From NCBI GenBank assembly GCA_019247775.1, contig JAFBAN010000203.1, forward strand, positions 1-47,686: a DNA stretch of 47,686 nucleotides, read 5' to 3'. Position numbers and translations under genes: made by a program. This DNA comes from Chitinophagaceae bacterium (lineage in GTDB: Bacteria > Bacteroidota > Bacteroidia > Chitinophagales > Chitinophagaceae). Numbering within the stretch: the stretch's first letter is position 1; each line of letters begins with the position of its first letter. Shown piece after piece: positions 8,176-16,495 of the stretch. A model generated the notes under the pieces. That model had not been told where the DNA came from, did not search any database, and saw only the letters and a list, made by a program, of their open reading frames with translations.

Positions 8176-8862
8176 ATGGAACAGCGAGCGCAAATACTGG
8201 ATGAATTGCAGAAGATCAGCCCCTTATTGGCCCAGGTGCCGGTAAATACCCCATTCCGGGTGCCATCGGGTTATTTTGACAACCTGCCGGCCATGGTAAT
8301 GGATCGGGTACAGGATCCGTTCTTATCTGCGGATCATCAGTTAAATGCATTTAAAGTGCCCCAGGGCTATTTCGAAAGCCTTGCGGGAAATATCCTGGAA
8401 AAGATCGGGGCAAATGAGGTAAGAACGGAGTTGGAAACGATAGCACCCCTGCTTAACCAGATCAGTCGTAAAAATCCATATGAGCTTCCTGCCGGTTATT
8501 TTGAACAATTGCAGGCCCTGCCTCCGAAGAAGGAGGCCAGAGTGGTTCCATTTCGCAGAGCGCGCCGCTGGATGCAGTATGCCGCAGCCGCTGTGATCAG
8601 CGGGATACTGGTTACCGGAGCATTCCTGTACACCGATAGCGGAAGCGATCTGCGCAACGACAAAACCGATGTGCCTGCTGAACTGAACAAACTGAGTGCC
8701 GGCGAGCTGGTAAACTATCTCGATAACCCCGAACATCCACAAACCGCTTCCAGTGATGTGGCGGCCGATGTAAAAAATAATATTCACGCAGTAAGTGATG
8801 AGGAGCTTGATCAGTATCTTACCGAGCATGCCGACGAACTGACTTCCACTGCAACGAACTAG
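8176..8862 (+). CDS. Single-pass membrane protein with three PxGYF motifs, putative anti-sigma partner
   Basis: A 228-residue protein (from ATG 8176; a GTG at 8158 would add six residues). The cytoplasmic N-terminal half has three spaced copies of a F/Y-x-x-P-x-GYF-x-x-L motif: FRVPSGYFDNL, FKVPQGYFESL and YELPAGYFEQL. A single membrane segment follows a basic stretch (RRARRWMQYAAAAVISGILV), and an acidic periplasmic tail closes the protein. Location directly after an ECF sigma gene and the one-TM topology suggest it binds the sigma factor, with the GYF motifs as candidate contact sites. That is inference; there is no zinc-type HxxxCxxC anti-sigma motif. Confidence 0.75.
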   Translation: MEQRAQILDELQKISPLLAQVPVNTPFRVPSGYFDNLPAMVMDRVQDPFLSADHQLNAFKVPQGYFESLAGNILEKIGANEVRTELETIAPLLNQISRKNPYELPAGYFEQLQALPPKKEARVVPFRRARRWMQYAAAAVISGILVTGAFLYTDSGSDLRNDKTDVPAELNKLSAGELVNYLDNPEHPQTASSDVAADVKNNIHAVSDEELDQYLTEHADELTSTATN

Positions 8863-8864
8863 CC

Positions 8865-9266
8865 ATGAAAAAGCTGAAACTTTTCCTGTTATCCTGCGTA
8901 CTGCTGAGCCAATTGGGTGTTGTGCAGGCTGCTCAGCCCAAACCCGGGCGCAGACTGGAGGCGCTGAAAACGGCTTATGTGACCAAACAACTGAACCTGA
9001 CCCCCGAAGAGGCAGAAAAATTCTGGCCGGTTTACCACGCTTACACCGCCGACTTTAAAAAAATGCGGCAGGAGCAAAAAACCGGCGATGTACTGGAAAT
9101 TGAAGAAAGCATTTTGAACCTGCGTAAAAGATATCGCGGGGAGTTCAAAAAACTGCTCAATACCGATGACCGCGCCCTGAAAGCCCTTACCGTTGAACGT
9201 GATTTCAATAACATGATCCGTAAGGAACTGCAGCAGCGGATAGAATTGCGGAAAGAAAAAAGCTAA
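8865..9266 (+). CDS. Spy/CpxP-like periplasmic protein
   Basis: A 133-residue exported protein with a signal peptide at residues 1-22 (cleavage near VQAA) and an almost fully helical, highly charged mature chain. The phrase LNLTPEEAEKFWPVYHAY is the LTPxQ-type helix start typical of Spy/CpxP and related metal- or stress-sensing periplasmic proteins in Bacteroidota. Spy is an ATP-independent chaperone; whether this copy is one is inference. It starts two bases after the previous stop, so it is translated from the same transcript as the sigma factor and the GYF protein. Confidence 0.8.
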   Translation: MKKLKLFLLSCVLLSQLGVVQAAQPKPGRRLEALKTAYVTKQLNLTPEEAEKFWPVYHAYTADFKKMRQEQKTGDVLEIEESILNLRKRYRGEFKKLLNTDDRALKALTVERDFNNMIRKELQQRIELRKEKS

Positions 9267-9278
9267 GCACGGCAAGAC

Positions 9279-9351
9279 AAAATCAAACGTAAAAAATCAA
9301 AAGTCAAAAGGATTTTCATTTTTTGACTTTTGATTTTTGACTTTTTACTTT
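9279..9351. repeat. Heptad hairpin, AAAGTCA family
   Basis: The left arm is AAAATCA, AACGTAA, AAAATCA, AAAGTCA (9279-9306). The right arm is TGACTTT, TGATTTT, TGACTTT, TTACTTT (9324-9351). It lies between convergent genes. The last word contains the stop codon of the minus-strand hydrolase (9345-9347). Confidence 0.85.
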
Positions 9352-10091
9352 CCATCCCAAACAGGAGTCTTGATATCGTGATAGAACAGGAATGTCCAGT
9401 GCTCCTGTTGCCCCTGTTCCCACCATTGTTGCCGCAGCTCCATGCATTTGCGCCCGTCGTAGTCGTATTTAGCGATGAACCTGTTCTTCATCTGCTGTAA
9501 TTGCGGCGCCACATCTCCCCCGAAGAAGATCTTTTCTCCGTCTTCTTCTACCCAGAATACCTGGTGAAATTTACTGTGAGCACCGGTAAGCTGGTAACGG
9601 ATATAATTATCGATCATGCCTTCATCTTCATCCAGCCAGGCCACGCGGCTGAAATGTTCCAGCAACGCAAAATCTTCCGTGATATAGGATGCCGTGCCCG
9701 CACCTGTTGCAAATTCGAACTCTCTTCGCTGCACATACCAGGTAGCATAGGGGAAACTGATAAACCGTTCTCCGGAACTGCTTTTTACCGATACGCCTCC
9801 CGCATGGTCTTTGTGCAGATGGCTTATCAGCACTTTGGTGACTTTATTCGGATCGATACCCGCCTGGCGCAGCAGCTGATGCAGCCGGAACCTGCCCTCT
9901 GCATCGTTATAACCCAGGCCGGTATCGAAGAGGATGATATCTTTTGAAGTGATCACCGCGAAAGGCTGGATCTCTACCAGCAGGCTGCCGGCCGGCCGGG
10001 TACTAAGCTGCTCAGTGGCCGTGTCGAAAGGAACAAACACTTTGGTCTTATCTACTGTAAACGCGCCTTCGGAAACCGGGAAAATCTGCAT
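9345..10091 (-). CDS. Metallo-beta-lactamase-fold hydrolase
   Basis: A 248-residue metal-dependent hydrolase of the MBL superfamily. It has the metal motif SHLHKDHAGG (HxHxDH) followed by a further His in LTGAHSKFHQ and an Asp in FFGGDVAPQ, which complete a two-metal site. There is no signal peptide, so it is cytoplasmic. Lactonase-like or glyoxalase-like substrates are possible; the sequence does not decide. The ORF track extends it to 10241, but the extra 50 residues are translated repeat DNA (10145-10245), so ATG 10091 (MQIFPVSEG) is chosen. It follows rodA on the same strand with a 160-base gap containing the repeat, so it is probably not part of the rod-shape operon. Confidence 0.85.
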   Translation of the reverse strand: MQIFPVSEGAFTVDKTKVFVPFDTATEQLSTRPAGSLLVEIQPFAVITSKDIILFDTGLGYNDAEGRFRLHQLLRQAGIDPNKVTKVLISHLHKDHAGGVSVKSSSGERFISFPYATWYVQRREFEFATGAGTASYITEDFALLEHFSRVAWLDEDEGMIDNYIRYQLTGAHSKFHQVFWVEEDGEKIFFGGDVAPQLQQMKNRFIAKYDYDGRKCMELRQQWWEQGQQEHWTFLFYHDIKTPVWDGK

Positions 10092-10144
10092 AAGCTCAAA
10101 TTCGGATGAAATGCCAATATCGTAATTCTCTATGAAGCTTTGTG

Positions 10145-10245
10145 TATTCTGTGTCTCTGTGGTGAAATAAGACCGAGGTCTTTTGAGTTGACAGAGTCCC
10201 GGAGGCCTTACCACAGAGCCACAGAATCCACCGAGCTTCACAGAG
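10145..10245. repeat. 9-base repeat hairpin, CTCTGTGGT family
   Basis: The left arm holds ATTCTGTGT and CTCTGTGGT. The right arm is ACCACAGAG, CCACAGAAT, CCACCGAGC, TTCACAGAG (10210-10245), the inverse complement in exact 9-base phase. It is a diverged relative of the CTCTGCGTT arrays elsewhere. It lies between rodA and the MBL hydrolase and happens to be open in the hydrolase frame. Confidence 0.8.
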
Positions 10246-10251
10246 GATCAT

Positions 10252-11592
10252 TTACCTCAAGACCATCTGCCTGTCGGCATCCAATCTCAGAAGAATAAAA
10301 ATAAGAATCGTGAAGGTCAGTAAAGAAGATCCGCCATAGCTGATCAGCGGCAGCGGGATACCCACAATTGGGAAAAGGCCAATCGTCATGCTCACATTAA
10401 CGGCGATATGGAACAACAGGATACTGGCCACGCTATACGCATACACCCTGCTGAACGTACTTCGTTGTCGTTCGGCAATCCGGATAATACGGTAGAGCAT
10501 GAACAGGTAAATAGCCAGGAAGGCGAAGCAGCCAACAAAACCGAATGCTTCACCTAATGAAGTGAAAATAAAATCAGTGGACTGTGCCGGCACATATTTG
10601 CCGCGGGTCTGTGTGCCTTTCAAAAATCCTTTGCCCGTTACGCCACCTGAGCCGATCGCGATCTTACTTTGGCGTACATTATAGTCATCGGGCTTGTGCG
10701 CTGCTTTTTCGCCCTCTTTGCGGGCCGACTTTTTATTCTGGCTGCAATCATATTCCTTGCCCACCATGCTGTAGATGCGCGTACTCTGGTAGCATTCCAG
10801 CACATTATCAAAAATATAAGGCACTACAAAACGCTGTGCGCCCACGCAAAGCAGCCATAAGCCCACCACCAATACCAGCGATTTCCGGTTTCGCCTGGCC
10901 TGTTTGCGGAGGATAAAGAAAATGCAGCCGGCAATAACTGTCAAAATAATGGCGAGGGTATTGCGCTCAACTACCAATGTGGCAATCACGAGTACAGCGA
11001 ATGATGAGCCGTAGATAAGGATCTGCGCCGGCAAGCCTTCGCGGTACATGGCCAATAAAAAAGAAGAATACACGAGGGCCAGTCCAAGTTCATGCTGCGC
11101 GATCGATAATATGGCCGGCGCCGAAATGAGTAAGCTCGCAATGATCTGTGATTTCGGTTTTGTAAATTCTGTTTCCTGTCTCGACAGGAACTTGGCCAGT
11201 GCAAGCGCGGTGAATATTTTGCAAACCTCGGCGGGCTGCAGGTTAAATCCACCACCGATCGGGATCCAGCTCTTGGAGCCATTGATATTTTTACCCAGCA
11301 CGAAAGTGGCAAGCATCAGCAGAATACCTCCTGCATACATCAGGTTGGCAAAAGCGGTGAACAGTTTACTGTCTGTAAGCAGGATGAAAGTTGCGATCAC
11401 CGTACACAGAACGGCATAAATGAGCTGCTTGCTGTAACTGGTCTTGCCGCCAATAAAAGAAGATACCCAGTTGGTATCCGGTTTATATTCCACCATGAAA
11501 ATGCACAGGATGCCCACTGCAACCAATACCGCATATAGCCAGATGATCATCCAGTCAACGCCCTGAGAAATAGAATTATTTCGGGTACTCAT
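10252..11592 (-). CDS. rodA: Rod-shape SEDS glycosyltransferase RodA
   Basis: A peptidoglycan glycan-chain polymerase of the elongation machine, working with PBP2 (mrdA, next upstream). The 446-residue multi-pass membrane protein has the SEDS signatures NGSKSWIPIGGFNLQPAE, QSTDFIFTSLGEAFGF and GIPLPLISYGGSSLL. It carries an extra K/E-rich stretch in a loop at about residues 285-305 (YDCSQNKKSARKEGEKAAHK) before NVRQSKIAIGSGG. ATG 11592 overlaps the mrdA stop by four bases, which suggests translational coupling. It is the last gene of mreB-mreC-mreD-mrdA-rodA. Confidence 0.96.
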   Translation of the reverse strand: MSTRNNSISQGVDWMIIWLYAVLVAVGILCIFMVEYKPDTNWVSSFIGGKTSYSKQLIYAVLCTVIATFILLTDSKLFTAFANLMYAGGILLMLATFVLGKNINGSKSWIPIGGGFNLQPAEVCKIFTALALAKFLSRQETEFTKPKSQIIASLLISAPAILSIAQHELGLALVYSSFLLAMYREGLPAQILIYGSSFAVLVIATLVVERNTLAIILTVIAGCIFFILRKQARRNRKSLVLVVGLWLLCVGAQRFVVPYIFDNVLECYQSTRIYSMVGKEYDCSQNKKSARKEGEKAAHKPDDYNVRQSKIAIGSGGVTGKGFLKGTQTRGKYVPAQSTDFIFTSLGEAFGFVGCFAFLAIYLFMLYRIIRIAERQRSTFSRVYAYSVASILLFHIAVNVSMTIGLFPIVGIPLPLISYGGSSLLTFTILIFILLRLDADRQMVLR

Positions 11593-13685
11593 GCGCGACC
11601 GTTGGGTTTTTTGCTTTTGCGTTCATCAGGAAGAACGGCCGAGATCACCGTTTTCCTTTTTGGCGCCGGTTTATTGTTTGTGGGCGGAGGCTCATTATAA
11701 AGCGGGATGAACTCTTCTGTTTCAGTTGAATCCGGCTCGCCTTTTTCTATTTTCTCCTGCATCTGTTTGATTTGCCTGGCATGCCGTGCAGAATCCTGTT
11801 TCTGGATTTCCATCCTCATGTACAAGGGGATAATTTCCTTTTTCTTGAATTCTTCATACATCGCGTTACGCTCGGGACCCACTATGGAATCGCGCAGATA
11901 TTTTTCCACCATCAGGCTGGCGATCGGCGCAGCTGCCCAGGCGCCCTGCCCCGCATTTTCACAGATCACGGCAATAGCTATCCTTGGATTATCCCGCGGG
12001 GCAAAACCGCCGAAGAAGGAATGGTCCTGCTGCTTTTCCATCCTTCCGTTTACTTTAGCCGAATTCTCTACTGTACCTGTTTTGCCACACATTACTATGC
12101 CGGGTATTTTTGAACGCGCGGCTGTTCCATAGTCTACCACGGCCTGCATGCCTTCATGTACGGCTGCGTAAACGGTATCCGGAATGCGGTGATCTACACG
12201 ATGCTTTATCTGATAGGGATCGAGCATATTGTATTCATCGCCCCCCTCAATGGAATCTACAAGATGCGGAGTATAGTACCAGCCTTTATTGGCGATGATC
12301 GACATCACATTGGCCAGCTGGGTGAGCGTAGTAAGCAGCTCTCCCTGACCGATGGCATTGGAGATAATATTGCATGAATACCACTTGGGCCCGAAAATTT
12401 TCCGGTAATAGGCAGAAGTGGGAAGATTACCTTTTTTCTCGGAAGGAAGATCGATGCCAAGTTTCTGTCCCATGCCAAACGTGGATGCGTAGCTATTGAA
12501 TACCGTCAATGAACTATCGGCGCCATGGTACCTTGGCTGATCGAGCAGGCGTTTAAACACCGTTGAAAAATAACTGTTATCGCTATGCGCAACCGCTTCT
12601 TTAAACCTGAATACGCCCTTATCCAGGCATTTGGGTTTGCCGGTGCCGCAGCCGGTAAAATAACCTGGACAAACAACGGTAGTTCTTTCGTCTATCACGC
12701 CTTCGGTAAGACCGATGATGCCGCTCACTGTTTTGAATGTGGATCCCGGCGAGTAGTAAGTACTAAGGCCCCGGTTGTTGAATGGCTTGCGCGGATCGAG
12801 CAGTAATTCGCCAAAATGTTTTTTGCGCTGATTACCGGTCAGGTAGTTAGGGTCATAGGTGGGTGCACTTACCATGCAGAGAACGCCGCCTGTTCTGGGA
12901 TCGATGGCCACGATACTGCCCACTTTGTTCTGCATCAGTTCTTCACCCATCTTCTGGAGTTCTATGTCCAGCGAAAGGTGAATGTTCCTGCCGGCGATGG
13001 CAGGGGTATCATAGGCCCCATTTTCATAAGCACCCTGGATACGGCTTTTATTATCCCGGATAAAGTTCTGAATGCCGCGCTGGCCCATCAGCACTTTTTC
13101 ATAAGTGCGCTCAAGACCGGTGAAACCAGTATAGTCGCCCATCTGATAGCCCTCATCTCCATGCCGCCGCAGGAAACCCGTATCCACTTCAGCAATATAA
13201 CCCAGCACATGACCGGCGGCATGATAGGGATAATTCCTTACAGAGCGTTCGTAGAGCGAAAAGCCGGGAAACTTATAAATATTTTCATTCAGCCGCGCAT
13301 ACATTTCCGGACCGAGCAGCGCTTCGAATACGCTTGTTTTTACATATCCGTTCTTAAAGATCAACTCATGTATCCGTTTCCTGTACTCAGCAGTATCGAT
13401 GTTGAGCAGCGCGCAGAGAGCGAAGGTATCGATACCCTTGGTTTCCGAGGGTGTAACCATCAGGTCAAAGCTGTTGATATTCTCAAGAATGGCTTTTCGT
13501 TTGCGGTCGAAAATAATACCGCGGTCGGGGTAGATCACTTTACGGAAAACGGCGTTGTTTTCTGCGGCAAGTTTATATTTTGCCGAAAAGATCTGCAGGT
13601 TGATCAGTTGTCCGATGATCACCAGGAAAACCAGCGCAAAAATTATCTGAACGATCCGTCCCCTGCTTTGATTGAATTCCGGCAT
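11589..13685 (-). CDS. mrdA: Penicillin-binding protein 2 (transpeptidase)
   Basis: A peptidoglycan DD-transpeptidase of lateral wall growth, paired with RodA. The 698-residue protein has one N-terminal membrane anchor (about residues 12-30), a dimerisation/pedestal domain, and a transpeptidase domain with all three active-site motifs: S315-TF-K318, S368-D-N370 and K535-T-G537. The C-terminal 70 residues are charged and proline-rich and extend past the usual PBP2 end. A 149-base gap to mreD holds a small inverted repeat (ACCTGC at 13720, GCAGGT at 13741), so a separate promoter is possible. I could not find a clear TAnnTTTG there. Confidence 0.96.
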   Translation of the reverse strand: MPEFNQSRGRIVQIIFALVFLVIIGQLINLQIFSAKYKLAAENNAVFRKVIYPDRGIIFDRKRKAILENINSFDLMVTPSETKGIDTFALCALLNIDTAEYRKRIHELIFKNGYVKTSVFEALLGPEMYARLNENIYKFPGFSLYERSVRNYPYHAAGHVLGYIAEVDTGFLRRHGDEGYQMGDYTGFTGLERTYEKVLMGQRGIQNFIRDNKSRIQGAYENGAYDTPAIAGRNIHLSLDIELQKMGEELMQNKVGSIVAIDPRTGGVLCMVSAPTYDPNYLTGNQRKKHFGELLLDPRKPFNNRGLSTYYSPGSTFKTVSGIIGLTEGVIDERTTVVCPGYFTGCGTGKPKCLDKGVFRFKEAVAHSDNSYFSTVFKRLLDQPRYHGADSSLTVFNSYASTFGMGQKLGIDLPSEKKGNLPTSAYYRKIFGPKWYSCNIISNAIGQGELLTTLTQLANVMSIIANKGWYYTPHLVDSIEGGDEYNMLDPYQIKHRVDHRIPDTVYAAVHEGMQAVVDYGTAARSKIPGIVMCGKTGTVENSAKVNGRMEKQQDHSFFGGFAPRDNPRIAIAVICENAGQGAWAAAPIASLMVEKYLRDSIVGPERNAMYEEFKKKEIIPLYMRMEIQKQDSARHARQIKQMQEKIEKGEPDSTETEEFIPLYNEPPPTNNKPAPKRKTVISAVLPDERKSKKPNGRA

Positions 13686-13834
13686 ACCGCTGAGTCAGAA
13701 TGAAGATGTAGTGAAGATTACCTGCAAAGTTGCTGAATTCGCAGGTTCCGGCTGCAATATTTTTTAAAAAAACTCCAATTAAAAAACAGCGGAAACAGAA
13801 GGATAAAAATCCTGTGCCGACCGGTATTTCCCCG

Positions 13835-14368
13835 CTAGGCGGCATTGGTCCGGTGCCTGCCTTTCCGGCTCAGCAGCAGTTCGGTCAGGAATATCAGCAG
13901 CAGGCTGATGGCGGTTGTACCCAGCACTTTGCCGATAAAGAACATGAAGTTCCCGAATTGCAGCCATTCGATCAGTACGAGTAAGGAATGATGGAGAAAA
14001 CTCAGTATACCCACATAGAGACCGTAGGGCGCCCATCCCATATTTTTCGGGCTGGGTTCCAGGTAACTCTGCTCAGTGGTTTCCTGGGGGATCAGCAGGT
14101 TAAGCAGGAAGGGCCGTATATAGGCGATCAGCACACAGGGCGCTGCATGCAGGCCAGGCGTTCCGGTAAAGAAATCGAGCGAAAGCCCGAACATGAAAGC
14201 GATGATCAGCAGAAAGAACCGGTTGATGCTGAAAGGCAGCCAGAGCAGGAACAGGAAATACAGGTAAGGCACGATGAACTGGTGCAATGGCGGCACCTCG
14301 TCCAGGATCAGCACCTGCACCAGGATAAAGAAGATGAAACGGATGATATTCTTAAGCAGGCTGCTCAT
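13835..14368 (-). CDS. mreD: Rod shape-determining protein MreD
   Basis: A 177-residue hydrophobic protein with about five or six membrane segments. Sequence alone is weakly conserved in this family; the call rests on size, topology, the GLSLDFFTGTPGLHA segment and its place directly after mreC, which it overlaps by four bases. It is thought to link MreC and the elongation enzymes in the inner membrane. The ATG at 14368 lies inside the mreC stop region, so it is translationally coupled. Confidence 0.88.
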   Translation of the reverse strand: MSSLLKNIIRFIFFILVQVLILDEVPPLHQFIVPYLYFLFLLWLPFSINRFFLLIIAFMFGLSLDFFTGTPGLHAAPCVLIAYIRPFLLNLLIPQETTEQSYLEPSPKNMGWAPYGLYVGILSFLHHSLLVLIEWLQFGNFMFFIGKVLGTTAISLLLIFLTELLLSRKGRHRTNAA

Positions 14369-15216
14369 TGGTTTTTTGGTGTATTGGATTCGATCTGCAC
14401 CTGTTCTCCATACCTGGCGTTCTCGATCAGGTATACGTACTGGATATTGAAGAAATTGGTGGCGGTCTTTACTTTCAGCGTATAAAAATTACTGGCCTGA
14501 TCGGAGCTGATGGATGCTACTTTTCCGATCATCAGCCGGGCGGGAAAGTTGGCGGAATAATAACTGGTTACCACCGTATCACCCACCGCTACTTTGGCGC
14601 CTTTGGTAACATTGCGCATGGTGAGGAAAGAGGGATTGCTTCCATCCCATTCGATACTGCCGGCACTGTTGTCTTTCTTAAGCATGGCGCTGACCCGGCT
14701 GTTGCGATGCAGCAGGCTCATTACTTTCGACACATTGGCGCTGGTTTCTACCACAACGCCGACAATGCCTTCGGGCCCCGTTACCGCCATCTGTTTTCTT
14801 ACGCCCTGTGCACTGCCGCGTTCGAGCGTGAGAAAATTAGCCTGCAGTGTATAAGTGTTACCGATGACCCGTGCGGGCAGGTAGGTGAATTTGCGCACCC
14901 TGCCCATTGTATCGCGTACCAGGGTATCGGTCACCAGCTTTCTTGTGGTATCGGGGGCCTGAAAATTGGAGGCCATCATATTTCTGAGCCGGGCATTTTC
15001 CTCAGAGAGCTGACGATTGGCTTCTTTCAGCCCGAAATAGCCGCGGAAGCCGCTGTACCATCCATTGAAATGACCTGTGAGTTCATTCACCGCGGAAGAG
15101 AAGAAAGCTTCATGGCTTTTGCTTGCATTGCTCAGCAGCACGATAGCCAGTACCTCCAGCAGCAGAAAGCTGAGCAGCGTAAAATACCGGCGGATGAAGA
15201 GGAAGATATTTTTCAA
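14365..15216 (-). CDS. mreC: Rod shape-determining protein MreC
   Basis: A 283-residue scaffold of the elongation complex with an N-terminal membrane segment (about residues 10-30), a coiled coil (about 65-85, KEANRQLSEENARLRNMM) and the beta-rich MreC domain (about 110-265, with VTGPEGIVGVVVE and SLLHRNSRVSAMLKKDNS). The start is TTG at 15214-15216: an in-frame TAG lies six bases upstream, contributed by the first word of the heptad array, and no ATG is available before the membrane segment. The whole mreB-mreC gap is this array, so it may tune mreC level relative to mreB. Confidence 0.94.
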   Translation of the reverse strand: MKNIFLFIRRYFTLLSFLLLEVLAIVLLSNASKSHEAFFSSAVNELTGHFNGWYSGFRGYFGLKEANRQLSEENARLRNMMASNFQAPDTTRKLVTDTLVRDTMGRVRKFTYLPARVIGNTYTLQANFLTLERGSAQGVRKQMAVTGPEGIVGVVVETSANVSKVMSLLHRNSRVSAMLKKDNSAGSIEWDGSNPSFLTMRNVTKGAKVAVGDTVVTSYYSANFPARLMIGKVASISSDQASNFYTLKVKTATNFFNIQYVYLIENARYGEQVQIESNTPKNQ

Positions 15217-15220
15217 AATC

Positions 15221-15297
15221 TAGCTGTTAGCTGTTAGCCTTTAGCTGTTAGTTGCATCTTTTGCTAATTGCCAACAGCTAATAGCCAATGGCTCGTG
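15221..15297. repeat. Heptad hairpin filling the mreB-mreC gap, TTAGCTG family
   Basis: The left half is TAGCTGT, TAGCTGT, TAGCCTT, TAGCTGT, TAGTTGC (15221-15255). The right half is GCTAATT, GCCAACA, GCTAATA, GCCAATG, GCTCGTG (15263-15297), its inverse complement with mostly transition differences. The right half ends exactly against the mreB stop codon; the left half begins five bases from the mreC start. Confidence 0.9.
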
Positions 15298-16323
15298 TTA
15301 TCTCATAATAAACGGAAACCGCTGATAGTTTTTCAAAGCCAGGCCGGTGCCGCGTACCACGCTTTTGAGCGGATCGTCGGCTACATGTACCGGCAACTTG
15401 ATCTTTGCGCTCAGGCGTTTGTCGAGGCCGCGCAGCAGGGCGCCGCCGCCGGTGAGGTAAAGGCCCCTGCGGTAAATATCCGCGGCCAGTTCGGGCGGTG
15501 TGGTCTCCAGTGCTTTGAGGATCGCTTCTTCGATCTTGAAAATACTTTTGTCGAGCGCTTCCGCAATTTCCTGGTAACTCACCATGATCTGTTTGGGAAT
15601 ACCGGTCACCAGGTCGCGTCCGTTCACGGGCAGATCGTCCGGAGGATTATCGAGATCTTTCATTGCCGCGCCTACATTGATCTTGATCTGTTCTGCGGTA
15701 CGTTCACCGATGAGCAGGCTGTGATACCGACGCAACGCTTCCATAATGTCTGCAGTGAATTCGTCACCTGCGATACGGATACTCTGATCGCAAACAATAC
15801 CTGCCAGTGCGATCACGGTGATACCTGTTGTACCGCCGCCGATATCGATGATCATATTGCCTACCGGTTCTTCCACATCGATACCGATACCCAACGCTGC
15901 GGCCATCGGTTCGTGGATCATGTATACTTCTTTGGCGCCGGCCTGTTCGGCACTGTCGCGCACAGCACGTTTTTCTACTTCGGTAATGGAAGAGGGGATA
16001 CAGATCACCATTCTCCAGCTCGGCGGGAACAGCGGTTTTTTGGGATAGATCATTTTGATCAGTTCCCGGATCATCAATTCCGCTGCGTTGAAATCGGCGA
16101 TCACACCGTCTTTCAGCGGACGAACAGTACGGATGCTCTCATGCGTTTTCTCGTGCATCATCAGTGCCTTCTTACCCACTGCCAGCACTTCCTTCATGTT
16201 GTTACGGTTCAGTGCAATGATCGAAGGCTCATTCACTACAACTTCGTCGTTATGTATGATAAGGGTATTGGCGGTACCCAGGTCCATCGCAATTTCCTGC
16301 GTAAAAAAATTAAATAATCCCAT
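15298..16323 (-). CDS. mreB: Rod shape-determining actin homologue MreB
   Basis: The bacterial actin that positions the wall elongation complex. The 341-residue protein has the phosphate-binding loop MDLGTANTLI near the N-terminus, preceded by the short membrane-binding FNFF segment, the MIIDIGGGTTGITVI second phosphate loop and the LTGGGALLRGLD adenosine-binding motif. It is the first gene of mreB-mreC-mreD-mrdA-rodA on the minus strand. The ATG at 16323 is unambiguous. The leader (16324-16420) is AT-rich and should hold the operon promoter, but I see no clean Bacteroidota promoter in it. Confidence 0.97.
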   Translation of the reverse strand: MGLFNFFTQEIAMDLGTANTLIIHNDEVVVNEPSIIALNRNNMKEVLAVGKKALMMHEKTHESIRTVRPLKDGVIADFNAAELMIRELIKMIYPKKPLFPPSWRMVICIPSSITEVEKRAVRDSAEQAGAKEVYMIHEPMAAALGIGIDVEEPVGNMIIDIGGGTTGITVIALAGIVCDQSIRIAGDEFTADIMEALRRYHSLLIGERTAEQIKINVGAAMKDLDNPPDDLPVNGRDLVTGIPKQIMVSYQEIAEALDKSIFKIEEAILKALETTPPELAADIYRRGLYLTGGGALLRGLDKRLSAKIKLPVHVADDPLKSVVRGTGLALKNYQRFPFIMR

Positions 16324-16420
16324 TGTATATTAAAAAAGTTGCAAATATTAACTATGCCTGCAAAGGTGGCTGAATTTGGTTGAATAAACAAAGCCAAGGT
16401 ACTGATTTTTCAGAACGCGT

Positions 16421-16495
16421 CGTGAGACGTCAGACGTGAGGCGTGAGCGGGGTTTGGCGCTAATTCTGCTTACGTCTCACGTCTCACGCCTCACG
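16421..16495. repeat. Heptad hairpin, TCTCACG family, entering the purD 3' end
   Basis: The left arm is CGTGAGA, CGTCAGA, CGTGAGG, CGTGAGC (16421-16448). The right arm is TCTCACG, TCTCACG, CCTCACG (16475-16495). It is nearly identical to 1094-1210 but with a shorter loop. The purD stop codon (16484-16486) and its last few codons are made of these words. Confidence 0.9.

Noticed and set aside
12816-13703. A 295-residue plus-strand ORF opposite mrdA.
   Set aside because: Antisense shadow of the PBP2 gene with no domain pattern or signal.
15268-16317. A 349-residue ORF on the plus strand antisense to mreB.
   Set aside because: It is the shadow of mreB in the opposite strand: Cys/His-rich, no family pattern, and fully inside a confirmed gene.
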